Positions 1 to 7,147 of a DNA stretch of 9,825 nt are shown in pieces (the first letter of the stretch is position 1; each line of letters begins with the position of its first letter). Under the pieces are notes generated by a model, which had not been told where the DNA came from, searched no databases, and saw only the letters and a list, made by a program, of their open reading frames with translations. Source of the DNA: Lachnospiraceae bacterium UBA3332 (lineage in GTDB: Bacteria; Bacillota; Clostridia; Lachnospirales; Lachnospiraceae); contig DERU01000178.1 in the NCBI GenBank assembly GCA_002361095.1, forward strand, positions 1-9,825, given 5' to 3'. A program made the position numbers and the translations under genes.

Positions 1-2196
1 AGCTGTTCAGCAGACACTAATTATGGTCCGTTCGTGACCAGGGACGAGGGAGAAAGCTGGGAACCGTGGCAGACGCAATGGTATCGGTCGATCGACCCTT
101 ATCTGGGTTTCCGGTGCGCGGCGATCGCGCCGGACGGCACTTTGTTTGTGGGATGTGTGGATTATTCGGAAGATCCCGGGGGAGGGGAGGCGGAATTTTC
201 CGGGGAGGAAGAAAACGGGAAAGCGGAGGAGGCGTCCGCAGCGGAACCAAAATCCCAGACGGAAACGGAATCGGCGGAGGAAGCCCGGGAAGAGGAGACC
301 GGGGACGGCTGGGAAATGTGCATGGAGTATCAGCTGATTCATGCGGACGGGACGGCGGAGGATGTGGAGATCGAAGCGTTAAACGGCCGGGACGGCAATT
401 CCTATATGAATGGCTGCTGGTTTGCGCCGGACGGGGTTTTGTATGTGACGGACATGAACCGGATGTACGAATGGACCGGGGAAGGACTGTCTGCCTTGTT
501 TGATACCGATTCATGGGTACAGCAGACGGCTTTTGGCGGAAACAATCTGTTTGCGGTCACAAGCGAAGGAGTGCTGGTGTATGACCGCAGGGAAGGGGCT
601 ATGCGGGACAGCGATGCCGCTTTGGACAAACTGGTACAAAGAATTGCAGGGGAAAACGGGCAATTGGTGCGGTTTGCGTCAGATAATTACAGTATTTACC
701 TGTGTGCCGGGGAGCAGGATACGTTATACCTGACTTGCGGGGAGGGGATTTACAGGCATACGTTGGGGGGCGGAACCATGGAAAAGCTTTTGGAGGGCAG
801 CCTGTGTTCTCTCGGGGATCCTTCCGCATACATGTTTGGGATGCTTCCTTTACCGGATAACCGGTTTTTTGTACTGTATAGCGACGAGAGCGGTCTGTTT
901 GCTTATGATGAAAGCATGCCTGCCCAGCCGGACCGGGAACTGCGGGTATACAGCCTGGAAAAAGATGTCATGGCACAGAAGGCCGTGAGCCTGTTCCAGA
1001 GACAGCACCCGGAATTATATGTAAACTATGAAATCGGATGGGCCGGGGAAAGCGGGCAGACCAAGGAGGATGCGGTCAAAAATCTGAACACCCGGATATT
1101 GGCCGGAAACGGGCCGGATGTGCTGTTTTTGGACGGGCTTCCCATGGACGCTTACACGGAAAAGGGGATGCTGGCCGATCTGCATGAGACGTTGGAAAAG
1201 GCGGAGAAAAGCGAAGCGCTTTTTGAAAATATAGCAGGCGTGTTTGCAGGGGACGGGAAGGTTTTTGCGATTCCCCTGCGGTGTAAATTCCCGTGCCTGG
1301 TGGCCCCGGAAAGCGAAATGGGGAAAATAACGGATTTGCAGGGAATTGCGGATGCGGCGGAGTCGATGCGCGGCCGTCAGGAAAACGGCAGTGTATCGGG
1401 TACGGTTGAAGCGCTTTCCACGCTGGAACTGCTTGCCCTTTCCTCCGCCCCGGCATGGGAAAACGAAAACCATGGCGTGGATATGGCGGCGGTGGAGGAA
1501 TTTTACACGCAGGCCCTGCGGGTTTACGAAGCGGAAAAGAAAGGAATTTCGCAGGAGCAGAAGGAGGAATGGAAGGAAACCAATTATGGGATCAACGGCA
1601 GCAGGAAGGATGTCCCGTGGATGTTGATTGATAAAAATGCCATAACGGCGTATTTTCAGGACCAAGACAGCTTGGCAATGGGATATGCCAATGAAATGTG
1701 GGGGCTGCAGGTGATGTTTTCCGTCTGCAGGCAGAGAAAAGAACTGTCGTGCTCCACGATGCCGGGGCAGGCGCAGCGTGTTTTCTTTCCCTACACCATA
1801 GCGGGTATCAGCGCGCTGACCGGGGAAAAGGAACTAGCACAGCAATTTGTGGAACTTTTACTCACACAAAAGACGGCCTGCGGGGAAGGCTTTTTTGTGA
1901 ACCGGGCCGCAACGGAGGCGAACGCGACGTTAAATAGCGGCGACGATAACGGGGTGATCGGCTCCATAACCATGGGTGGGGCCTCCCGTCAGGTCATGGA
2001 TTTGTACCAGCTGACACAGGAGGAGATGACGTGGATGTACGAGACGCTGGAATCTTTGCAAACGCCGTATCTGCAAAATGAAACCTTGGAGAATGCCGTA
2101 CTGGAGACAGGGGAAAAGCTGCTGAACGGGGAAATCGGCATGCAGGAAGCACTGACGGAAGTGGAAAGCAGGGTAAAACTTTCCCTGGCGGAATGA
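1..2196 (+). CDS. Beta-propeller-like / extracellular solute-binding protein fusion, carbohydrate ABC importer (5' partial)
   Basis: This is probably the lipid-anchored receptor of the sugar importer encoded by the next two genes. The frame is open from base 1, so the true start and signal peptide lie upstream; the GTG at 34 has no reason to be the start. Numbering from the first codon, residues 1 to about 310 look like a beta-propeller: an Asp-box-like TRDEGESW (13-20) and recurring short strands such as APDGTLFVG (43-51), APDGVLYVTD (142-151), NNLFAV (181-186) and TLYLT (241-245). A Glu/Ala-rich insert fills about 57-102. From about 313 the sequence resembles SBP_bac_1 proteins (ELRVYSLEKD; LNTRILAGNGPDVLFLDG at 362-379) and runs to the stop at 2194-2196. 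A plain solute-binding protein is about 400-450 residues, so the propeller half is extra. The SBP assignment is fairly firm; propeller is inferred from strand pattern, and substrate is unknown. Confidence 0.8.
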   Translation, partial: SCSADTNYGPFVTRDEGESWEPWQTQWYRSIDPYLGFRCAAIAPDGTLFVGCVDYSEDPGGGEAEFSGEEENGKAEEASAAEPKSQTETESAEEAREEETGDGWEMCMEYQLIHADGTAEDVEIEALNGRDGNSYMNGCWFAPDGVLYVTDMNRMYEWTGEGLSALFDTDSWVQQTAFGGNNLFAVTSEGVLVYDRREGAMRDSDAALDKLVQRIAGENGQLVRFASDNYSIYLCAGEQDTLYLTCGEGIYRHTLGGGTMEKLLEGSLCSLGDPSAYMFGMLPLPDNRFFVLYSDESGLFAYDESMPAQPDRELRVYSLEKDVMAQKAVSLFQRQHPELYVNYEIGWAGESGQTKEDAVKNLNTRILAGNGPDVLFLDGLPMDAYTEKGMLADLHETLEKAEKSEALFENIAGVFAGDGKVFAIPLRCKFPCLVAPESEMGKITDLQGIADAAESMRGRQENGSVSGTVEALSTLELLALSSAPAWENENHGVDMAAVEEFYTQALRVYEAEKKGISQEQKEEWKETNYGINGSRKDVPWMLIDKNAITAYFQDQDSLAMGYANEMWGLQVMFSVCRQRKELSCSTMPGQAQRVFFPYTIAGISALTGEKELAQQFVELLLTQKTACGEGFFVNRAATEANATLNSGDDNGVIGSITMGGASRQVMDLYQLTQEEMTWMYETLESLQTPYLQNETLENAVLETGEKLLNGEIGMQEALTEVESRVKLSLAE

Positions 2197-2205
2197 CGGT
2201 GGAGG

Positions 2206-3060
2206 ATGAGAAAAAAGAATTTGACCGCCTATGTTTTTTTACTGCCAAGTTTGTGCGGCGTGCTGCTCTTTTATCTGCTTCCCTTTGCGGATGTGGTGCG
2301 CCGCTCCTTTCTGACGGCGGTGACGAAAGAATTTTGCGGGTTTGACAATTACAGGGCAGTGTTTCATAATGAGGCGTTTCTTCTGGCATCCAAAAATACG
2401 GCGCGGTTCTGCCTTTTTTGCCTGCCGATTCTGCTGGGACTGGGGTTGTTTGTGGCCGTATTGCTGGACGGGTACTGCAGGGGGAAAACCTTTTTGTCCG
2501 CTTATTTGCTGCCAATGGCCATTCCGTCCGCGACGGTGGTGCTGGTGTGGAAGATGGTTTTTGCCAGGCAGGGGATTCTGAACGCCTGCCTGGGCGATTT
2601 TGCCGCCCTGCTTGGGAAAAATTGCGTTTTCGAGATCGACTATATGGATACCGGGGCGGCTTTTTGGGTATTGGTGGCAAGCTACATTTGGAAAAATCTG
2701 GGGTATACGGTGACGCTTTGGCTCGCAGGGCTTTTGTCTGTCCCGGCGGAGCAAAAGGAAGCGGCACGGGTGGACGGGGCCGGATCCAGGCAGGTCTTTT
2801 GGAGGGTGGTGTTCCCGCAGCTTTTGCCAAACCTCTATACGATTACGGTGCTTTCCTTTTTAAACGCGTTTAAGGTGTTTCGGGAGGCTTATCTGGTGGC
2901 GGGGTCTTATCCCCACGAGAGCATGTATATGCTGCAGCATTTGTTCAACAACTGGTTTGTGAATCTGTCGCTGGATAAGATGGCCGCCGCCGCAGTGGTC
3001 ACGGGGGGCGTTATGATTACGGGGATCCTGCTTTTGCAGCGTTTGTGGGAAAAAGAGTAG
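2206..3060 (+). CDS. Carbohydrate ABC transporter permease, MalF/UgpA type
   Basis: Integral membrane subunit of a sugar ABC importer, 284 residues, the usual size for this family. The N-terminus (MRKKNLTAYVFLLPSLCGVL) is typical of UgpA/MsmF/LacF proteins. About six hydrophobic helices are visible near 9-29, 67-87, 98-118, 151-172, 206-226 and 262-280. The cytoplasmic EAA loop that docks on the ATPase is intact at 185-206 (EAARVDGAG, then FPQL). The gene begins 9 nt after the binding-protein stop, which suggests translational coupling. GGAGG directly abuts the ATG, which is too close for ideal pairing; TTG at 2221 is an in-frame alternative that would cost five residues. No ATPase gene is present, so the pair probably uses a shared MsmX-like ATPase elsewhere, as is common in Firmicutes (inference). 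Confidence 0.92.
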   Translation: MRKKNLTAYVFLLPSLCGVLLFYLLPFADVVRRSFLTAVTKEFCGFDNYRAVFHNEAFLLASKNTARFCLFCLPILLGLGLFVAVLLDGYCRGKTFLSAYLLPMAIPSATVVLVWKMVFARQGILNACLGDFAALLGKNCVFEIDYMDTGAAFWVLVASYIWKNLGYTVTLWLAGLLSVPAEQKEAARVDGAGSRQVFWRVVFPQLLPNLYTITVLSFLNAFKVFREAYLVAGSYPHESMYMLQHLFNNWFVNLSLDKMAAAAVVTGGVMITGILLLQRLWEKE

Positions 3061-3102
3061 CGGTTTGTCCATGGAACCGGCGGCGGAAAGGGTGCGGTGG
3101 GG

Positions 3103-3996
3103 ATGCAGGCAGCGCCCGGCATGGACGGAGAGGCGGTGGAGAAGATGCGCAGACGGATGAAAAGAGGCATGGCAGTGGTAGTGTTGGCCGCATTGGCGGT
3201 TTTGCTCTGCCTCCCGGTGGCGATGCTGCTTTTTGGTTCCGTCACCGGGGATTATGAGATGTGGGAACGGCTTTTACCCATGACGCCTGCGGGGAACGGG
3301 TATGTGCGCTGGCGGTGGATTCCGGAATTTCCTGATTTTTCCCGGTACGCAAACCTTCTTTTTGCGACGCCGCAGTTTTTTGTGCTGTTTTGGAATTCGG
3401 TCAAAATCACGGGACTGATTTTGGCAGGACAGCTGTTGGCGGCAGTACCGGCGGCATGGGCTTTTGCCCGGTATGATTTTTGGATGAAGAAGGCATTATT
3501 CGCCGTCTATGTGATATTGATGCTGCTTCCCTTTCAGGTGACGATGCTGTCCCAGTATTTGGTACTGGACAGGTTTGGTTTTTTGGATACCCATTGGGCG
3601 GTCGTTTTGCCTGCCGTCTTTTCCACCTTTCCGGTATTTTTGCTCTACAGAAGCTTTTTGACGATTCCGGAAAGCCTTCTGGAAGCGGCCCGGATGGACG
3701 GGGCGGGGGAGGGATATCTGTTTTGGCGTATCGGGCTGCCGTTGGCGGAGGGAGGAATCTGGTCTGCCGTGGTATTGAATTTTTTGGAATGCTGGAATCT
3801 GATCGAGCAGCCTTTGGCTTTTCTGAAAGAGCAGTCCCTTTGGCCCCTGTCTTTGTATTTGCCCCAGATCGGATTGGAGCGGGCAGGGTTTGCGATGACG
3901 GCGTCAGTAGTCACCCTTGTGCCCGCCCTGCTTGTATTTGGATTCGGGAAGGAATATTTGGAGCAGGGGATATCGGCGGCGGGTACGAAAGGATAG
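3103..3996 (+). CDS. Carbohydrate ABC transporter permease, MalG/UgpE type
   Basis: Second membrane subunit, partner of the permease just upstream. From ATG 3103 it is 297 residues, with hydrophobic helices near 22-47, 100-122, 132-155, 167-188, 220-240 and 266-286. The EAA loop sits at 194-214 (EAARMDGAG, then GLPL). The start is uncertain. GTG 3097 and ATG 3103 follow a weak AAAGGG at 3088-3092. ATG 3145 follows GGTGGAG and would give 283 residues beginning MRRRMKRG, closer to the family's normal length and N-terminus. I chose 3103 as a compromise. A hydrophilic stretch of about 50 residues after helix 1 (GDYEMWERLL...FPDFSRYANLL) matches the usual MalG-type extracytoplasmic loop, with FSRYANLL corresponding to the common 'T..NY..L' segment. 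It lies 42 nt after the first permease and is transcribed with it. Confidence 0.9.
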   Translation: MQAAPGMDGEAVEKMRRRMKRGMAVVVLAALAVLLCLPVAMLLFGSVTGDYEMWERLLPMTPAGNGYVRWRWIPEFPDFSRYANLLFATPQFFVLFWNSVKITGLILAGQLLAAVPAAWAFARYDFWMKKALFAVYVILMLLPFQVTMLSQYLVLDRFGFLDTHWAVVLPAVFSTFPVFLLYRSFLTIPESLLEAARMDGAGEGYLFWRIGLPLAEGGIWSAVVLNFLECWNLIEQPLAFLKEQSLWPLSLYLPQIGLERAGFAMTASVVTLVPALLVFGFGKEYLEQGISAAGTKG

Positions 3997-4035
3997 GAAA
4001 GGGGCGTTTGGCCAGGCTTTTTGGGAGGAACAAAG

Positions 4036-6129
4036 ATGGAGTTTTGGAAAAGCAAACGGAAGATGATAACGGCGATAGCGGGTTTTTTAGTCTTTATGAT
4101 GGTTTGTACCATGATATCCAAAAGTGTTTATGCTTACCGGCTGCCCCAGATTACGGTGGAAGAGGCAAAAAAGAGAACGCTTGGCCGGGTGGTGAAGCTG
4201 CAGGGCGCGGTGACACAGGGGAAGGAATTTGCAGTGTCCACACTGCCGTCCATCCGGGTCGATACGGTGGAGGTGGGCAAGGGGGACGAGGTGGAAGAGG
4301 GCTCTGTGCTTTTTACGCTGGATATGCGGGATTTGCAAAAACAGATTGCAAAGCAGGAGTTGGAGATCAAAAAGCTGGAAGTACAGATTGCGACCCTGCA
4401 GCATAACCAGGGACTTGCGGATGCCCAAAAAGTGCGGGATACCAACCGGCTGCTGGAGGATTACCTGACGGAAGCCGCGGAAGGAGAGATTGCCGTTGAC
4501 CGGGCCAAAATCCGGGAGGGCGAGGCGAATGCGGATTTACAGAAACACTTGGAAGATGTCCCGCAGACCACGGACGAAAAGGGACGCGCAGAAGCGTTTG
4601 CCGCCTATGACGATTGGGTAGAACGCGGAAAGCGGCTTAAAGAGGAAGTAAAACAGCTGACGTCTGCGCTGACGGCGGCCCAGCGGGAGGTGGAGGAAGC
4701 ACAGGCGGCGGTGGATGCGTGGAAGGAAAAGCAGACGGGCGGGACGCTGTTTAGTATGGAGACGCAGACTCTGCCGCCGGAAACGGATGCAGGGTTGCCG
4801 GAAACGGAGGCCGGCTTGCAGACGGGTGTTATATTACCGGAAGCGCAGACCGGGTCGTCGGATGCAACACCGCCGGAAACAGAATTTGCGCCGCCGAATG
4901 CCGGGCTGTCAGGGACACAGTCCGATTCGCCGGATACAACACCGCCGGAAACGGAGCCTGCACCGCCGGAGGCAGAGCCGTCGGAAACGGAGCCTGTACC
5001 GCCGGATGCCGGGCTGTCAGGGACACAGTCCGATTCGCCGGATACAACACCGCCGGAAACGGAATCTGCACCGCCGGAGGCAGAGCCGCCGGAAACACAG
5101 GATACGCCTGCGGATACCGATCCGCCAAAAGCAGCACCGTCGGGTGGTGAGTCAAATGAGCCGGGGCAGCCGTTGGAAGTTTTGCAAAAACGGTTGGAGG
5201 AAGCGGTTGCCAGACGAAACGCCTGTGCGGACGCATTGCAGGAAGCGCAGGACAGGCTACAGGAACATCAGGAGGAGGGCAGGGTGAGGCCGGATTTTAC
5301 TGCAGAGGATGCGGAAAAGAAGAACTGGGAGACACAGGCGGAAACGCTGCGCAGAAGCGCCGAGAACGCAGGCTGGGCTTATGACGATGCCCTGCGCCAA
5401 AAACAAAAAGCGCTGGAGGAGGCGCAGCGGAAGGTGGATGATTCCGTAGAACCCGAAACCCTGCAGGATACGCTGGTTTTAAATCAATTGGAATTGTCCT
5501 GGCAAAAGGAGGTTATGCAGGGATACCGTGAATTACAGGAGCAGGAGGGAAAAATCACGGCACGGCAGAAAGGGGTGGTGACGGCAGTTCATGTATCCCC
5601 CGGAAACGGAACGCCCGACGGGGCGGCGGTGGTTTATGCCGACAGGGAAGAAAACCTGGAGTTTTGGATGACGGTTCCCAAGGAGCAAAAAAAGTATGTA
5701 AGCCAAGGGACACAGGGAAATTTGCAGCTTGGAAATAAGCAATTGGACTGTGCGGTGGAATATTTGGAACCGCAGGCGGACGGCAGCTATCTGGCTATCC
5801 TTTCCCTGCCGCAGGGACTGGGAAATATGGGGGAGAGCGGAACCTTTGTGGTGTCATGGCAGTCGGAGAGTTATCCGTGCTGTGTGCCGGCGGATTTGGT
5901 TTACGAGGAGAAGGGACGGCATTATATTTATGTGGTGCGCAGGCAGCAGGGGATTTTGGGAGAGGAAATGGTAGCGGAAAAAAGGTATGTCAAAGTGGTG
6001 GAAGAAGGAGACAGTTATGCAGCCCTGGAGGGGGGCGCGTTGGCGGACGGGGAAGAGGTGATTGCTTCCGCCACAAAGGAAATCAAAGACCAGGCGGTGG
6101 TCAGATACCGGATACCGGACGGAATGTAG
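4036..6129 (+). CDS. HlyD/MacA-type membrane-fusion (efflux adaptor) protein with long Pro/Glu-rich insert
   Basis: Membrane-anchored adaptor, 697 residues from ATG 4036, chosen because GGGAGG (4023-4028) lies 7 nt upstream; TTG 4021 overlaps that site. One N-terminal helix (about 10-32) follows a Lys-rich start. The first lipoyl-like half is at about 70-96 (VDTVEVGKGDEVEEGSVLF), followed by charged coiled-coil stretches at about 97-175 and 185-232. Residues 240-378 are Pro/Glu/Thr-rich low complexity with a 36-residue duplication. More coiled coil follows (about 379-505), then the second lipoyl half (507-535, GVVTAVHVSPGNG), beta-barrel (540-610) and membrane-proximal domain (615-690). Such adaptors normally serve MacB-like ABC or RND exporters and are 350-450 residues long, so this one is enlarged by the insert and long hairpin. 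No exporter subunit is in the window; it is the last gene of the sugar-importer operon. Family call firm; partner unknown. Confidence 0.85.
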   Translation: MEFWKSKRKMITAIAGFLVFMMVCTMISKSVYAYRLPQITVEEAKKRTLGRVVKLQGAVTQGKEFAVSTLPSIRVDTVEVGKGDEVEEGSVLFTLDMRDLQKQIAKQELEIKKLEVQIATLQHNQGLADAQKVRDTNRLLEDYLTEAAEGEIAVDRAKIREGEANADLQKHLEDVPQTTDEKGRAEAFAAYDDWVERGKRLKEEVKQLTSALTAAQREVEEAQAAVDAWKEKQTGGTLFSMETQTLPPETDAGLPETEAGLQTGVILPEAQTGSSDATPPETEFAPPNAGLSGTQSDSPDTTPPETEPAPPEAEPSETEPVPPDAGLSGTQSDSPDTTPPETESAPPEAEPPETQDTPADTDPPKAAPSGGESNEPGQPLEVLQKRLEEAVARRNACADALQEAQDRLQEHQEEGRVRPDFTAEDAEKKNWETQAETLRRSAENAGWAYDDALRQKQKALEEAQRKVDDSVEPETLQDTLVLNQLELSWQKEVMQGYRELQEQEGKITARQKGVVTAVHVSPGNGTPDGAAVVYADREENLEFWMTVPKEQKKYVSQGTQGNLQLGNKQLDCAVEYLEPQADGSYLAILSLPQGLGNMGESGTFVVSWQSESYPCCVPADLVYEEKGRHYIYVVRRQQGILGEEMVAEKRYVKVVEEGDSYAALEGGALADGEEVIASATKEIKDQAVVRYRIPDGM
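4900..5115 (+). repeat. 108-bp in-frame tandem duplication inside the adaptor gene
   Basis: Two tandem 108-bp units (4900-5007 and 5008-5115) encode 36 residues each, starting AGLSGTQSDSPDTTPPETE. The first 56 bp of each unit (4900-4955 and 5008-5063) are identical; divergence rises toward the unit ends. A partial third copy precedes them (4858-4899, DATPPETEFAPPN). The unit is a whole number of codons, so copy-number change keeps the frame. The encoded stretch is rich in Pro, Glu, Thr and Ser and is probably a disordered extracytoplasmic spacer. Confidence 0.9.
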
Positions 6130-6181
6130 CGGTTCGCCTGCGCCCCTGTTTGGATTTGCGCAGCTTGCGGCAGGGAAATAG

Positions 6182-6228
6182 CCGTTGTAAGTCCTTGAAA
6201 TATAGGTCTTACAACGGTTTTTTTGTTT
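6182..6228 (+). terminator. Intrinsic terminator of the importer/adaptor operon
   Basis: CCGTTGTAAG (6182-6191) pairs perfectly with CTTACAACGG (6208-6217). After a T-T mismatch, three further inner pairs are possible, and the hairpin is followed by seven T (6218-6224), a G and more T. It lies 52 nt after the adaptor stop. A smaller GC hairpin without a U-tract (CTGCGC 6138-6143 with GCGCAG 6158-6163) lies between stop and terminator. Confidence 0.92.
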
Positions 6229-6303
6229 TACACGATATGGTAATTTACTGTGCCTGCAGCGGGGGTGTTGCCTTCTTAGCGGAATGGCAGGATTTCGGTA
6301 CAT

Positions 6304-6332
6304 TTCACAAAAAGATGGATTGCAGTTAAAAT
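6304..6332 (+). promoter_or_regulatory. Sigma-A-type promoter for the Kiwa-like cassette
   Basis: TTCACA (6304-6309, 5/6 to TTGACA) and TAAAAT (6327-6332, 5/6 to TATAAT) are separated by exactly 17 bp. Transcription would begin near 6339-6340, inside the palindrome at 6334-6349. It lies about 75 bp after the upstream terminator, so the two downstream genes have their own transcription unit. Confidence 0.7.
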
Positions 6333-6333
6333 A

Positions 6334-6349
6334 CTACCATATATGGTAG
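6334..6349. promoter_or_regulatory. Perfect 16-bp palindrome, likely repressor operator
   Basis: CTACCATATATGGTAG is a perfect inverted repeat starting one base after the -10 box and covering the predicted +1. That position suits a dimeric repressor that blocks initiation. A single half-site match, ATATGGTA, occurs upstream at 6235-6242. No regulator gene is adjacent in the window and I cannot assign the site to a family. Confidence 0.6.
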
Positions 6350-6354
6350 ATGAT

Positions 6355-6456
6355 AAAAGGAGACAACTAAATATGGGAATTTTTGCTGAAAATTAGTTGT
6401 AAAGGGAGGGGGGATATGATAAATTAAAAAAAGCGGCAGAGCCTGCCGGGGGGAGG
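6355..6456 (+). promoter_or_regulatory. Structured leader with extra ribosome binding sites and tiny ORFs
   Basis: The 5' leader of the cassette holds AAAAGGAG (6355-6362) and, 10 nt on, a seven-codon frame ATG 6373 to TAG 6394-6396 (MGIFAEN). A hairpin ACAACTAA (6363-6370)/TTAGTTGT (6393-6400) encloses that frame. A second strong site GGGAGGGGGG (6404-6413) precedes a three-codon frame ATG 6416 to TAA 6425-6427. A third element, the hairpin CGGCAG (6434-6439)/CTGCCG (6443-6448), abuts the GGGAGG (6451-6456) that serves the membrane-protein gene. Such leaders can control translation or attenuation, but the function here is inference. Confidence 0.4.
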
Positions 6457-6461
6457 ATGGA

Positions 6462-7112
6462 GTGGATACAGGATTTAAATGGAATATGTTTATTACGTCG
6501 TTTATTCCTCTGTGGGTGACAATCATCCTGTCTGATATATGGGATATTGCAGCATATGTGAGGGGGAGACTGGCATATCTGAAAGAGCCGGGATTTGACT
6601 TTTGCGGAGGGATGGTAAGGTTTTTGCGGGTGAATGCGCTTCAGATTCTTACGGTTGCCGTAATATTTTCCATGTTGCTTGTGGGCATCAGAGGGATTTC
6701 CGGATTTCTAAAGCAAAAGGAGAGAGAAGAAGTCTGCCCGAAAGGAAAGCTGCTCCGTGTGGCGCGGATCAATAAGCTTCCGGCAGAATTTTTGCTTGCC
6801 TATATTCTGCCGATGGTCGCCTTTGATTTTTCAGAGGGGAAAGGGGTTATGCTGTTTGGCGTATATTTTTCGGTGCTGGCATACCTGTGTATCCGGAACA
6901 ACAATATTTATACCAATATATATCTGGAACTGCGAAACTACAGGATGTATGAGTGCGATATAGAATGCAGGGTTGGGAATACCGTTCATGTTTACGGCAA
7001 AAGCCTGGTTATCAGTAAAAGGGATTTGTGCACGAGGATTGATGGGGATATCAGATATTATGATTTTGACAATTATGTTTATATAGACTTGGAAAAGGAA
7101 AAAGAAACTTAG
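6462..7112 (+). CDS. KwaA-like four-helix membrane protein of a Kiwa-type defence cassette
   Basis: A 216-residue membrane protein from GTG 6462, which has GGAGG (6452-6456) five bases upstream; ATG 6457 is out of frame. Hydrophobic segments lie near 9-25, 59-77, 107-121 and 127-144. Between helices 2 and 3 is a basic loop (about 82-106), and residues 145-216 form a soluble tail ending in charged residues (LEKEKET). In Kiwa, KwaA is a roughly 200-residue multi-helix inner-membrane protein that senses phage infection, and KwaB is its cytoplasmic DUF4868 partner. The size, topology and position directly before a DUF4868-like gene fit KwaA. I do not see residue-level identity to KwaA that I could quote, so the assignment leans on context. 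Alternative: an unrelated small membrane partner. Codon and base use are AT-richer than in the flanking genes. Confidence 0.6.
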   Translation: MDTGFKWNMFITSFIPLWVTIILSDIWDIAAYVRGRLAYLKEPGFDFCGGMVRFLRVNALQILTVAVIFSMLLVGIRGISGFLKQKEREEVCPKGKLLRVARINKLPAEFLLAYILPMVAFDFSEGKGVMLFGVYFSVLAYLCIRNNNIYTNIYLELRNYRMYECDIECRVGNTVHVYGKSLVISKRDLCTRIDGDIRYYDFDNYVYIDLEKEKET

Positions 7113-7147
7113 GAAAACATTCCGTGCAGGAAAGATGGTGGTCACAT

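Noticed and set aside
1994..2830. Minus-strand open frame of 278 codons opposite the binding-protein end and first permease
   Set aside because: It lies antisense to two well-supported genes, is dominated by Pro/Arg/Ser of the kind produced by antisense of GC-rich coding, and matches no family.
3480..4406. Plus-strand open frame of 308 codons across the second permease and adaptor start
   Set aside because: It overlaps two genes with clear family motifs in another frame, is Gly/Arg-rich, and has no ribosome binding site.
4900..5115. Possible CRISPR array from the repeated units
   Set aside because: The repeats are directly tandem, in frame within a gene, and lack unique spacers.
4829..5236. 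Repetitive minus-strand open frame opposite the adaptor's Pro/Glu-rich region
   Set aside because: Its repeats are only the reverse reading of the 108-bp duplication; no start signal.
6457..6519. Short frame from ATG 6457 (MEWIQDLNG...)
   Set aside because: GGAGG touches its start, it is only about 20 codons, and it is out of frame with the membrane protein that starts properly at GTG 6462.
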